NCBI GenBank assembly: GCA_050946195.1
Contig: JBMNUI010000029.1
Span: 1 to 24,068 of the forward strand
DNA: 24,068 nucleotides
Origin: UMGS1002 sp050946195
GTDB taxonomy: Bacteria; Bacillota; Clostridia; Oscillospirales; CAG-272
Reading direction: 5' to 3'
Positions 6,200 through 14,183 of the stretch are shown here, in pieces. The first letter of the stretch is position 1. Every line of letters starts with the position of its first letter. Made by a program: the position numbers and the translations under genes. The notes beneath the pieces are model-generated. The model was given only the letters and a program-made list of their open reading frames with translations. It searched no databases and was not told the origin of the DNA.

Positions 6200-6295
6200 A
6201 CGCTTGTTAGCTGTTTGGTTTAAAATTTGGGGATTCTCCCTTTTATATAAAGATAAAGGGTCTTGAGCGGGGACCCGGGGACAGCGCCCCCATTA

Positions 6296-8032
6296 TTATA
6301 TCTGCCGCATAAGATTGAAGGATTGCAGGAGGTTGAGCCGCCCGTAACCTGTCTGGTTGTTGGGGTAGGTCCGGGATTCGGTACGGGTACAGCCGCGGAT
6401 GAGGTATGCGCGGATTTGGTAGGAACTTATAGCCGGATCATTCCCGTTGACAATTCCCCACTCCAGCATCAGCGCACCGGCACCGGTAGTTATCGCGGCC
6501 GCCACGCTGGTACCGTCCATTGAGCCGTAGCCATAGGGGAAGAATCCTCCCACCTCCACGCCCGGCGCGACCAAATCAGGGTCGATATGAGCCGTGCGGG
6601 TAGGTCCCCATGAGGACTGTGAGTAAAGGCTGCCCTGCACTGTATTGAACGCACCGCAGGTTATGGCACCCAACAGGGTGGAGGGGACGGTCACTGTATA
6701 GTAGGGATTTGCGGCAAGAAACTCGACGCTCGGGTCGACAAACCCGGTCATCGGGAGCCAGCAGTGGAATATTCCGTTGAGTATAATATCCCCATAAACT
6801 GTGATTGTCCACACTCCCGGTGTGGCGTCGATGATTTTAATTGACGTGAGTTGTCCCCCGGTTCCTTCTATAGGAAAGTAATACGCTACTACTATAGAAG
6901 AACGCTCAAGTACCAGGTCAGACCTGACGGTCAATCCCGATATTGCCGGGAGGCGACCTACCAACTCGCCGGTCGGGGAGCGAATAGAGACAGAAACCCG
7001 GTCGGCGACGTCGGTCCAAAGTGACAATAATACGTCCCCCGCGTTCTCACCAACCTTAATGTCTATGTTCTGTATCTCGCCGGCCGACGAAATCACGCCC
7101 TGCAGATGATGCCTTGCCTGGCTCTCGTTGCCGGCGGCCACGCAAAGGCAGACCCCGATCAGATTTGCAACGCTGCTGAGATATTCGGCAAAAATCGAAA
7201 ATTCATCATGGCTCCCGAAATTCGAGCCGAGTGCAATGCAAATTGCTACCGGGCGGCGAAGTTCCCGCGAACGCGCAAGTATGTATTCAATCCCAAGAAT
7301 GACGGTGCTTGATTCGTAGGCATATTCCTGTGTCTCGGGTACTGAATAAAGATTCAGGTAATAAGGCCGGGCACGGCTGAGCTTGACGGCGATGATTTCG
7401 GCGTCGGGCGCCGCCCCAACAAAATCGCCGACCTCGCGCCCCGCCGCTACAGATGCCAGATATGTCCCGTGTCCTGAGGTATCTGTCGACGGCACGATAG
7501 AGAAGGGGTCGTCGCTGGCAAGCGCGGCATTTATTTGCTCCTGCGTGTATTCCACGCCCATATAATATCCCGGGGGAGGAGGTCCTTCGGCGGTCATGTC
7601 GTATATATAGCGGATTTTGCTGGTACCGTCCTCGTACCTAAAACAGTCGAGGGTGTAGTCTATCCCGGTGTCGACAAAGCCGATGAGAACACCGCTTCCC
7701 CGTAGCTGCAGGAAGGGTTGCTCCTGAACCTGAATTATCCCCGACGCCTCAAGACTCGGCCGGTCGAGCGGGCCGAGCACTATTGAGGAAATACTGACAA
7801 ACCCCGATCCGAAAATCGATCTGATCGTCTCGAACACCTCCTGTGTCGCGTATGCGATTAAATAGCGCCCGGACAGAACCTTTGCAATGGCAATATCGCT
7901 CTGCTGGATATAGTTTTCAAAAAAAGGGCTTCGCCGCACCACAAAATCGACAGAGTCAGGGTCAGAGAGCAGCCTTCTTAGCAGTTCCTGATTTCTTTGG
8001 CTGTTTATCAGGGCGTTTATGTCGTTGTCCAT
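6296..8032 (-). CDS. CspB/C-like germination subtilase (S8 family), second copy
   Basis: A 578-residue cytoplasmic-type subtilase with no signal peptide. Residues ~1-105 form a prodomain-like region, then the catalytic triad D121 (VDTGID), H188 (SGHGT) and S509 (GTSVAAA) is intact. A long insertion of about 120 residues before the Ser region, rich in beta strands, matches the jelly-roll domain of clostridial Csp proteases. Csp proteins in Clostridia activate the cortex hydrolase SleC or sense germinants; some (CspA, CspC) have lost the triad, but this one has not. The ATG at 8032 follows AAGGAGGGACT, and the preceding gene ends 9 bases upstream, so the two are co-transcribed and form a tandem duplication. 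The SleC-like gene is divergent 1.9 kb away, which supports a germination role. Confidence 0.85.
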   Translation of the reverse strand: MDNDINALINSQRNQELLRRLLSDPDSVDFVVRRSPFFENYIQQSDIAIAKVLSGRYLIAYATQEVFETIRSIFGSGFVSISSIVLGPLDRPSLEASGIIQVQEQPFLQLRGSGVLIGFVDTGIDYTLDCFRYEDGTSKIRYIYDMTAEGPPPPGYYMGVEYTQEQINAALASDDPFSIVPSTDTSGHGTYLASVAAGREVGDFVGAAPDAEIIAVKLSRARPYYLNLYSVPETQEYAYESSTVILGIEYILARSRELRRPVAICIALGSNFGSHDEFSIFAEYLSSVANLIGVCLCVAAGNESQARHHLQGVISSAGEIQNIDIKVGENAGDVLLSLWTDVADRVSVSIRSPTGELVGRLPAISGLTVRSDLVLERSSIVVAYYFPIEGTGGQLTSIKIIDATPGVWTITVYGDIILNGIFHCWLPMTGFVDPSVEFLAANPYYTVTVPSTLLGAITCGAFNTVQGSLYSQSSWGPTRTAHIDPDLVAPGVEVGGFFPYGYGSMDGTSVAAAITTGAGALMLEWGIVNGNDPAISSYQIRAYLIRGCTRTESRTYPNNQTGYGRLNLLQSFNLMRQI

Positions 8033-8041
8033 AGTCCCTCC

Positions 8042-9721
8042 TTATTGTACAAGGAATACCATATCATCAAGGGTATCGTTTAGGCTCAGAGTGCCGTATC
8101 CCCAAGTTGAGTTGGGGTATTCGACGGCAAAGCTCCGCAATGCATTCCGGCAGAGAAAGGCCTTTACCCGCTGCCCGAAAAGGAAGGGGTCGTTGCCCCG
8201 GACAATCCCCCACTCCATCATCAGGGCCGCCGAGCCGGTGACAAAAGGCGCGGCCATGCTGGTACCGGTAAAGGAATCGTAGCCGCCCCCGACCTTGGCA
8301 GAGAGAATATCCACGGCAGGTGCGACCAGATCGGGCTTTTGCCCGAATGTGCCGTAGGGATTACCGCGGCCCGAGAAGGCGGTACTGGTATTGAGCAGCG
8401 AATTGTACCCGCCGACCGTTATCACCCGATCAGCCGTCGCGGGGAGGGTGACAGTATTTTCCACATCCGGCAGGAGGAACCTGGTAGAGCGCGTCGGCAC
8501 CGGCGTTAGGGAAAGCCAGATATTAAAGCTCCCGTCGACGATATCCACCCCGGTGACGGCAAGCCGCCATATTTCGTTGATAATCGGCCCGCTCACGCCC
8601 ACCATTGATATGTAGATTTCCTGATTAAAGGTGAAGGGCGTCGGCTGACCGAATAGTATTACCATTCTTACCCCTGACACCGTGACATGGGTTACGGGCT
8701 GAAGCTGGTTGATGACGCCTGTCGACTGGCCGTTTGGGGCGAAGAGCTCTATTGTAAAGGTGTCGGCAAAGTTTTTCCAGAGTGTTATAAACAACTGCAT
8801 ATAGTTGTCGCCGACCGAGATATCCACGTATTCGGTTTGCCCTTTCTGGACTCTCCCGAAAAAATGGTGGCCGGTGTTGGCCTCGTTTCCGGCCGCAACC
8901 GAGATGACTGTTTTCCAGCGCAGCGATTCTGAGTCAAGAAAGCCTTCAAATAGGGAACTGCCGTCATGTGCCCCGTCATTTGTGCCGTAGCTGATATTTA
9001 TTGAGATCGGCATCCCGAGATGCTGGGCGGTATCTATGCAGAATTTTACCCCTCGCATTATATCGGTGCTTCGTGAAAAGCCGGGTACCTCATACAAGGC
9101 GAGCTTGACGATAATCAGATCGGACTCGGGCGCCGCGCCCCGTTCGACACCGCCGCTCGTCGTGCCATTTCCGGCGGCAATACCGGCAACCGCGGTGCCG
9201 TGGCTGATAAAATCCTGCTCCGGGACAACAGAGAATGGTTCTTCGCTGGCAAGTGCCATGTTTATGTCTTCCCTTGTATAGAGCTGACCGCTTCTGAAAC
9301 CCTGCGGCGGGGTTCCGACGACGCTCTGATCCCAGATGTACAGTATGCGTGTGGTCCCGTCGGGATTGCGGAAATCGGGATGTGTGTAATCTATGCCCGA
9401 GTCGATGATTCCGACAATAACCCCCCTGCCGGTCAGGTCGTATCTTACCGGCGACTGCACCTGATACACGCCCGAGGCCGACATGCTGCGCCTGAGCTGT
9501 GTGTAAACAGTTTTCGGCAGCTCATAGTATTCGACATTCGGCACGGAAAGTATATAAGATACCATGCTGAGGGGGAGCGTCAGGATGGCGTAGGTTTCGT
9601 TGAGCCTCTCGGCGATGGCGCCGAGCTGCTCGGCAATAAAATCAAGATTGCCGTGATATTTTATAATCACCTCCACAAGCTGCTCGGGATTCTGTCTTAT
9701 AAAACGTTCCTGCAAATTCAT
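8042..9721 (-). CDS. CspB/C-like germination subtilase (S8 family), first copy
   Basis: A 559-residue paralogue of the downstream subtilase, with the same build: prodomain-like N-terminus (~1-90), then D107 (IIDSGID), H174 (SHGTA) and S488 (GTSMAAP), all present, with a beta-rich insertion between H and S of the jelly-roll kind seen in Csp proteases. It ends in a typical WGYGTLSL segment. I chose the ATG at 9719-9721 because GGAGGG stands at the right distance; an in-frame ATG at 9790 would add 23 residues without a better site. The two copies are clearly diverged in sequence, so the duplication is old. In clostridial spores CspB cleaves pro-SleC; this gene is divergent from a SleC-like gene with about 200 bases between them. 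Confidence 0.85.
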   Translation of the reverse strand: MNLQERFIRQNPEQLVEVIIKYHGNLDFIAEQLGAIAERLNETYAILTLPLSMVSYILSVPNVEYYELPKTVYTQLRRSMSASGVYQVQSPVRYDLTGRGVIVGIIDSGIDYTHPDFRNPDGTTRILYIWDQSVVGTPPQGFRSGQLYTREDINMALASEEPFSVVPEQDFISHGTAVAGIAAGNGTTSGGVERGAAPESDLIIVKLALYEVPGFSRSTDIMRGVKFCIDTAQHLGMPISINISYGTNDGAHDGSSLFEGFLDSESLRWKTVISVAAGNEANTGHHFFGRVQKGQTEYVDISVGDNYMQLFITLWKNFADTFTIELFAPNGQSTGVINQLQPVTHVTVSGVRMVILFGQPTPFTFNQEIYISMVGVSGPIINEIWRLAVTGVDIVDGSFNIWLSLTPVPTRSTRFLLPDVENTVTLPATADRVITVGGYNSLLNTSTAFSGRGNPYGTFGQKPDLVAPAVDILSAKVGGGYDSFTGTSMAAPFVTGSAALMMEWGIVRGNDPFLFGQRVKAFLCRNALRSFAVEYPNSTWGYGTLSLNDTLDDMVFLVQ

Positions 9722-9821
9722 GATTTCTTCCCTCCGTGCCGCGAGGGCTCCGGGTTTTTTGGTTATAATTTCATTATATGAAGCAACCACGGTACCCTCT
9801 ACCGCATACCCTTATTTATGT

Positions 9822-9849
9822 GGATATTGGGGCAGGTCTTACATAAACT
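9822..9849 (+). promoter_or_regulatory. Possible sigma-E-type (mother-cell) promoter of sleC
   Basis: GGATATT (9822-9828) and CATAAACT (9842-9849) resemble the sigma-E boxes KMATATT and CATACAMT with one mismatch each, but the spacer is 13 bases instead of 14-15. Mother-cell expression is expected for sleC, which is why I report it; the match alone is modest. Confidence 0.35.
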
Positions 9850-9926
9850 TAAGAATGAGGATGAGTTCATGCCCCCGCCGCGGCAGCCGCCCGGCCGGAA
9901 AATCCTTTTGAAAGGAACAAATACAT

Positions 9927-11162
9927 ATGAACCAGAACCAGTATACCGATACCGGTTTTCTCAGCGTCGACGTGAAGGCGGTGCTGAACGCACAGCCGAT
10001 AGAAAACGCCACGGTATCTGTTTTTGCAGGCGACCAGATAGTAGAGCAGCTCAGAACCGACAGAGCCGGACAGACTGAGGTCATCGAGCTCGGTGCTCCG
10101 CCTGTTGAGCTTTCGCTGATGCCCGAGACCCAGATAAGGCCGTACTCAGAGTACACGGTGCGGGTCGACGCCTCGGGCTACGAGCCGGTATATGTCGAGG
10201 GCGTGCAAATACTAGCCGGAAGGCTGGCAATTCAAAGGGTTAACCTGCGCGCCATCCCCTCGGTTCCCACGCCGCAGGTGATAATCGTAGAGCCGAATTC
10301 GCTGTGGGGAAATTTCCCCCCGAAAATCCCCGAAGCCGAGGTAAAACCGCTTCCTACCGAGGGCGGGTTCGTGGTGCTGTCCGAGCCGGTGATACCCGAA
10401 TTTATAATAGTTCATCTCGGGGCGCCGCAGGAAGCGGCACAAAACGTCTGGGTTCCCTTCAAGGATTACATAGCCAACGTCGCAAGCTGCGAGATTTATT
10501 CAACCTGGCCGGTTGAGACCATCCGCGCAAACGTGCTGGCTATTATCTCCTTTGCACTGAACCGGGTTTATACCGAGTGGTACCGTAGCCGCGGCTTCGA
10601 CTTTACCATCACCAACAACACGGCATACGACATGCTTTTTTCGTACGGCCGCAATATCTACGACAGCATACTGAACGTGGTCAACGATATATTCACTACA
10701 TATGTGACAAGGCCGGGTATCCGGCAGCCGCTCTTCACCCAGTTTTGTGACGGCGCGCGGGTCTCCTGCGCCGGGCTCCTGCAGTGGGGCTCGAAAACGC
10801 TGGGAGACCAGGGACTCGACGCCCTCTCGATTCTTCGGAACTATTACGGCACGAATGTCTATCTGACCCAGGCACAGAGAGTGCAGGGGGTGCCGATATC
10901 CTATCCCGGGCAGCCGCTGCAGGTCGGCTCGACCGGCATGGATGTGCGGATCATCCAGACCCAGCTCAATACAATTTCAAACAGCTATCCTATGATACCG
11001 AAAATCAGGGTAGACGGAATATACGGGCCGCAGACCGAGCAGGCGGTGAGAATATTCCAGCAGATTTTCAGGCTGCCGGAAACCGGGGTTGTGGACTTTG
11101 CCACATGGTACGAAATATCAAAGATTTTTGTATCTGTCACCAGAATCGCTGAGCCCGGATAG
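9927..11162 (+). CDS. sleC: SleC-like spore cortex-lytic enzyme (SpoIID-like fold, peptidoglycan-binding)
   Basis: A 411-residue protein resembling clostridial SleC, the cortex hydrolase that is made as a zymogen and activated by Csp proteases during germination. Residues ~9-108 form a beta-sandwich-like N-terminal domain (prepropeptide), 109-165 a Pro/Val-rich linker, and ~180-315 the catalytic part with the SleC/SpoIID landmarks CEIYSTWPVE (188-197), LNRVYTEWYRSRGF (211-224), FCDGARVSC (273-281) and LLQWGSK (284-290). Residues ~332-405 match a peptidoglycan-binding_1 domain (IRVDGIYGPQTEQAVRIFQQ). There is no classical signal peptide, as for spore-layer proteins made in the mother cell. The ATG at 9927 is preceded by GAAAGGAAC. 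Its 3' end overlaps that of the amidase gene by 26 bases, tail-to-tail. Confidence 0.88.
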   Translation: MNQNQYTDTGFLSVDVKAVLNAQPIENATVSVFAGDQIVEQLRTDRAGQTEVIELGAPPVELSLMPETQIRPYSEYTVRVDASGYEPVYVEGVQILAGRLAIQRVNLRAIPSVPTPQVIIVEPNSLWGNFPPKIPEAEVKPLPTEGGFVVLSEPVIPEFIIVHLGAPQEAAQNVWVPFKDYIANVASCEIYSTWPVETIRANVLAIISFALNRVYTEWYRSRGFDFTITNNTAYDMLFSYGRNIYDSILNVVNDIFTTYVTRPGIRQPLFTQFCDGARVSCAGLLQWGSKTLGDQGLDALSILRNYYGTNVYLTQAQRVQGVPISYPGQPLQVGSTGMDVRIIQTQLNTISNSYPMIPKIRVDGIYGPQTEQAVRIFQQIFRLPETGVVDFATWYEISKIFVSVTRIAEPG

Positions 11163-12102
11163 AGGCCTCTTTCCTCTTTTGCCGGTGCTTGGCCTCAAGC
11201 TCAATGGTTGTCAGGTAGAGCGGTTCCTCGCCTCCTACCTCAATCCACTCGTTTTTGGGCAGATAGCTAGGGTGCCGGACGCATATGCAGAAGAGGGGAG
11301 GCTGAGGCTCATGGCAGTTGAGCGGCAGCTCGACCGGTAATGCGCGGCCGTTTTTGTCTGTCAGCCCGCGGTAGACCATAATGTGCCTGTCACCGCACTT
11401 CTGGTAGACGGCAACATCTGCGCGTGAGACCGGCTGGCGCTTTTTGCCGGCGTAGACATGGAGCCTTAAATCACAGAAGCCGGTGCGGGTTTCGGGATAA
11501 AGCTGGTAGAAGGGAGGCGGGCAGAGGGGGAAGAAGTCCTCGTCCTCATCGGCCGAGAGGCTTTGCAGATATGTAAGGATTCCGTTTGCTATCCCCCGGG
11601 CGACAAGGTCGGGATGCTCGCGGATCAGCGCGGAGTCGCCTTCGTTAGTCGAGAATCCTGTCTCGATAATCACCGCCGGCATATCGGCGCGCTGCAGGGC
11701 GTGTAGCCAGGGACGTGTGGTTATCCCCCGGTTCTGTAGCCCGGCAAAGGCCTTGAGACCCTCAAGTATTGTTTCGGCCAGCGCCTTTGCCTGCAGGTTC
11801 ATCCGGGATATGACCGCCGACGCGCCTGTCTCAAAGGGGCTGTAGGAGGCGTTTGTCGTGAGATAGACAAAATAATCGGCCCCTTCTATGTTGGCCTCAT
11901 AAATACGCGAGAGAAAAGACTCCTCGTCCTTCGGGTCGTGCGGTCGGTTTGAAGCAAATGAGGTGACGGCTTCGATGCTGCAAGAGTTTAGAATAGCCAT
12001 GAGCTGTTCGGTTATCGGCGCCGTGTTCGGTTCCTGCCTGCCGGCGCCGGCGGCGGCTCTCGGACTTAGCGGATTGCTTCCCTTGGCGAAAAATATCTTC
12101 AT
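11137..12102 (-). CDS. Amidase_3-like protein with degraded zinc site, plus C-terminal SleC-type domain
   Basis: A 321-residue protein whose residues 1-180 align with N-acetylmuramoyl-L-alanine amidase (Amidase_3): the R..EAN..GADYF segment and the catalytic-Glu segment IIETGFSTN (E147) are there. But the zinc His of the usual GHGG is replaced (GSN at 8-10) and the His of the usual SIHAN is Thr (LTTNA, T82). It is thus probably not a working zinc amidase unless the site has been rebuilt. Residues ~207-305 form a beta domain that looks like the N-terminal domain of the SleC-like protein (both start TGF..., then a conserved T/DxxGxxx pattern). No signal peptide is visible. It lies between sleC and the ger operon and likely serves spore cortex or germination, but its role is uncertain. 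Confidence 0.75.
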   Translation of the reverse strand: MKIFFAKGSNPLSPRAAAGAGRQEPNTAPITEQLMAILNSCSIEAVTSFASNRPHDPKDEESFLSRIYEANIEGADYFVYLTTNASYSPFETGASAVISRMNLQAKALAETILEGLKAFAGLQNRGITTRPWLHALQRADMPAVIIETGFSTNEGDSALIREHPDLVARGIANGILTYLQSLSADEDEDFFPLCPPPFYQLYPETRTGFCDLRLHVYAGKKRQPVSRADVAVYQKCGDRHIMVYRGLTDKNGRALPVELPLNCHEPQPPLFCICVRHPSYLPKNEWIEVGGEEPLYLTTIELEAKHRQKRKEASIRAQRFW

Positions 12103-12156
12103 TGATAAGCATGCTCCTCTTGCATATCATTTTGATTTCTCAGAAAATGCCAATAA

Positions 12157-12184
12157 TAGTATATGGAAAAGGCGGACGATATGT
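12157..12184 (-). promoter_or_regulatory. Possible sigma-K-type promoter of the amidase-like gene
   Basis: On the minus strand, CATATACTA (12157-12165) fits the sigma-K -10 CATANNNTA exactly, with an AC dinucleotide (12183-12184) 17 bases upstream (16 expected). Start of the gene is ~55 bases downstream. It lies just after the ger operon terminator stem. Short motifs like these can occur by chance. Confidence 0.35.
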
Positions 12185-12203
12185 CAAACATACCGGCCGC
12201 CCT
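12165..12203 (-). terminator. Terminator of the ger operon
   Basis: On the minus strand a GGCGG...CCGCC stem (12197-12201 with 12171-12175), with an inner GGTATG/CATATC pairing and a short loop, is followed by TTTT. It lies directly after the GerB stop codon. Confidence 0.7.
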
Positions 12204-12208
12204 CCATT

Positions 12209-13150
12209 TTATGCAAGAAGCGGGAGCAGGACAATCAGAGCCGCGCAGACCGGCGTGACATAGAAGCCGAGCCGACGGCTGAATTTTTGGGCAAGCAGGC
12301 GTATTGTATGCAGGCAAACCGAGCACTTGAGGAAAAAACAGACATAGAGGATTGCGTAGACCAGCCCGTCGAGCCGCAGGAACACCTCGTCGCCCGCCAG
12401 CACACTAACCGACGAAAGGTAGGGATAGTTGAGCGTGGCGAGGTATTTTTCGTCAAATATCAAAAGAAGCTGAAGCATCGAAAGCCCGAAAAGAAGGGCG
12501 CCGGCCGCGGTGCCGATGTATACGCTTTTTTTGCCGGTACCGCAGGATGTGCAGGTGAAAAAGACGAGGATTACCGGCAGCGGCAGGAAGAAGCGCAGGA
12601 CGGGGTTGTCGAGGTTGAAGTCGGCAAGTCTGCCGAAATCAAGGTTTTTGAAAAGGCTACCGAACGACACGAAATGCGGAACCGAGACGGCAAAGAGCAG
12701 AAGTGCCGAGAGGACAACTGCTGCAAAGCTGACAAGCGCGACCTTGAAAATCACTGTCGGCTCCTTCATGGCGAGCCACAGGCAGACCAGCACGAAGAGA
12801 AGCTGCACCCAGAAAACCGGAGTGCCGGGAATCATGATTGAGGCGATGAAATCGGCATACAAAAAGGAGGTGTAATATGCCGTCCAGAGGGCATACAGGC
12901 CTGTCAGAATATAAATTGCGGCAAGCCCCACCTTCTTGGAAGTGCGGTCAACCGACTTTGCCGATTCAATACCATAAAGCTTGTCAAATACCGGCAGAAA
13001 AAGCGGCAGCAGGAGTAAAAGTATCGGCGTGCCGACAAGCAGCCACAGCAGACCCGAGCCGCCGTCGGTTATTTTATTGATTACAATCCCGAATAAAAAG
13101 AGCGACAAAAGACATACCCGGTGCAGCCCCAGCGAATAATTCTTTTCCAT
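12209..13150 (-). CDS. gerB: GerB-type spore germination permease
   Basis: A 313-residue polytopic membrane protein of the APC-superfamily germinant permeases (GerAB-like), the B subunit of a nutrient germinant receptor in the spore inner membrane. It has about nine or ten hydrophobic segments from residue ~10 to the end and starts with MEKNYSLGLHRVCLL, similar to other GerB N-termini. It is shorter than many GerB proteins (around 360), so the last helix may be missing or the family is compact here. Last gene of gerA-gerC-gerB: it starts 4 bases after the gerC stop. The terminator at 12165-12203 follows. Confidence 0.85.
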   Translation of the reverse strand: MEKNYSLGLHRVCLLSLFLFGIVINKITDGGSGLLWLLVGTPILLLLLPLFLPVFDKLYGIESAKSVDRTSKKVGLAAIYILTGLYALWTAYYTSFLYADFIASIMIPGTPVFWVQLLFVLVCLWLAMKEPTVIFKVALVSFAAVVLSALLLFAVSVPHFVSFGSLFKNLDFGRLADFNLDNPVLRFFLPLPVILVFFTCTSCGTGKKSVYIGTAAGALLFGLSMLQLLLIFDEKYLATLNYPYLSSVSVLAGDEVFLRLDGLVYAILYVCFFLKCSVCLHTIRLLAQKFSRRLGFYVTPVCAALIVLLPLLA

Positions 13151-13154
13151 TGCT

Positions 13155-14183
13155 TTATCCCGACCGCTCCTTTACATCAAATCTGATGGTGACATTTGAA
13201 AACTCCTCCGGCACATCGTCCAGCCCGGCTCTCTTTCCGATATTGAAAACATCAGTGCGGCAGGCGGCTGTCACGGTATTATAAAATCCGGCTGCCGCGC
13301 GCTCAAGCGCGGTTTTGAGGGCGTCGGTGTCGGTCATTGAGTAGCGCTCCTTCTCAAGTATAAGGCGGATGTTTATTTCGATTTTATTTGTTCCGGCAGG
13401 GGCTCTGACCTTTGAGGAATAAATCCTCACCTCGGGCTGGTAGACTGTGCCGTCGGCCTCAAAATAAAAGCTGCCTGATTCAAATGAGCCCGAAAGCAGG
13501 CTGTAGAATGCGCTGCCGGTAAGGTCCAAGGTAAGCGAGGGCAGGTCATTCTCGTAGATTCTGACGCCGTACAGAGAGTAGCTGCTATTATCATCCTTCT
13601 TTTCCACCGTAAAATAGGGCAGGGCAAAGCTCTTGGTGTTGAGCCGGCCGGCCTCGACCTCGTGGAGCCGGTTTGCAAGCCCGATTCCCCAGTCCCGGCG
13701 CTTCTGCTGCAACACACCGGTGATGTCGTATGCGGTTATCGGGGTCGAAATACTTTCGCAGGCCAGAAGCTCCCCGGCATTGGGGGCGGCGGCAACCGCA
13801 GTAGATATCGAGATGTTCCGCTCGGCGGCGCAGAACCTGAATACCTCGTCGACCTGACCAGAAGACAGGCTCTCCCCAAGCAACAGCAGCGCGCAATGGC
13901 TGAACAGAACCGTCTTTGCCACCCCGCCCGTGAGGTTTCCGACCGCCTCCTTTACCGTGTGCCCGGTGCCGGTGAACAGGCTTGATTCTATGCTGTCCTC
14001 GGCCGCCCCGACGCTGAAGACTATCACCTCGAGCGTCACCTCGAGCAGGTCGTCCTCACCCCGGTCAAAGCCCATTGCCGCTGCAAGGTACTCCTGCTCG
14101 GGCTCCCTTGCCTGTGTGATATTCCGGCAGCCCGGTAGTGCCAATATCAATAAAACAAGCGGTAATATAAGAATCTTTTTCAT
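13155..14183 (-). CDS. gerC: GerC-type germinant receptor lipoprotein
   Basis: A 342-residue lipoprotein of the Ger(x)C family, the C subunit of a germinant receptor anchored on the spore inner membrane. The N-terminus MKKILILPLVLLILALPGC has a lipobox with the acylated Cys at residue 19. The body shows the GerC signature region early (EYLAAAMGFDR) and a C-terminal helical part ending in VKERSG. An upstream in-frame ATG at 14264 would add 27 residues and put the signal peptide out of place, so the ATG at 14181-14183 is chosen. It overlaps the gerA stop (ATGA), so the two are translationally coupled. Confidence 0.88.
   Translation of the reverse strand: MKKILILPLVLLILALPGCRNITQAREPEQEYLAAAMGFDRGEDDLLEVTLEVIVFSVGAAEDSIESSLFTGTGHTVKEAVGNLTGGVAKTVLFSHCALLLLGESLSSGQVDEVFRFCAAERNISISTAVAAAPNAGELLACESISTPITAYDITGVLQQKRRDWGIGLANRLHEVEAGRLNTKSFALPYFTVEKKDDNSSYSLYGVRIYENDLPSLTLDLTGSAFYSLLSGSFESGSFYFEADGTVYQPEVRIYSSKVRAPAGTNKIEINIRLILEKERYSMTDTDALKTALERAAAGFYNTVTAACRTDVFNIGKRAGLDDVPEEFSNVTIRFDVKERSG

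Noticed and set aside
9764..9780. A CATATAATG-like -10 box on the minus strand upstream of the first Csp-like gene
   Set aside because: It resembles a sigma-E or sigma-K -10, but I could not find a matching -35 at a suitable distance, so no promoter is called.
11963..12841. Long open frame on the plus strand (292 codons)
   Set aside because: It runs antisense to the GerB permease and the start of the amidase-like gene, has a low-complexity charged composition and no recognisable domain or ribosome binding site.
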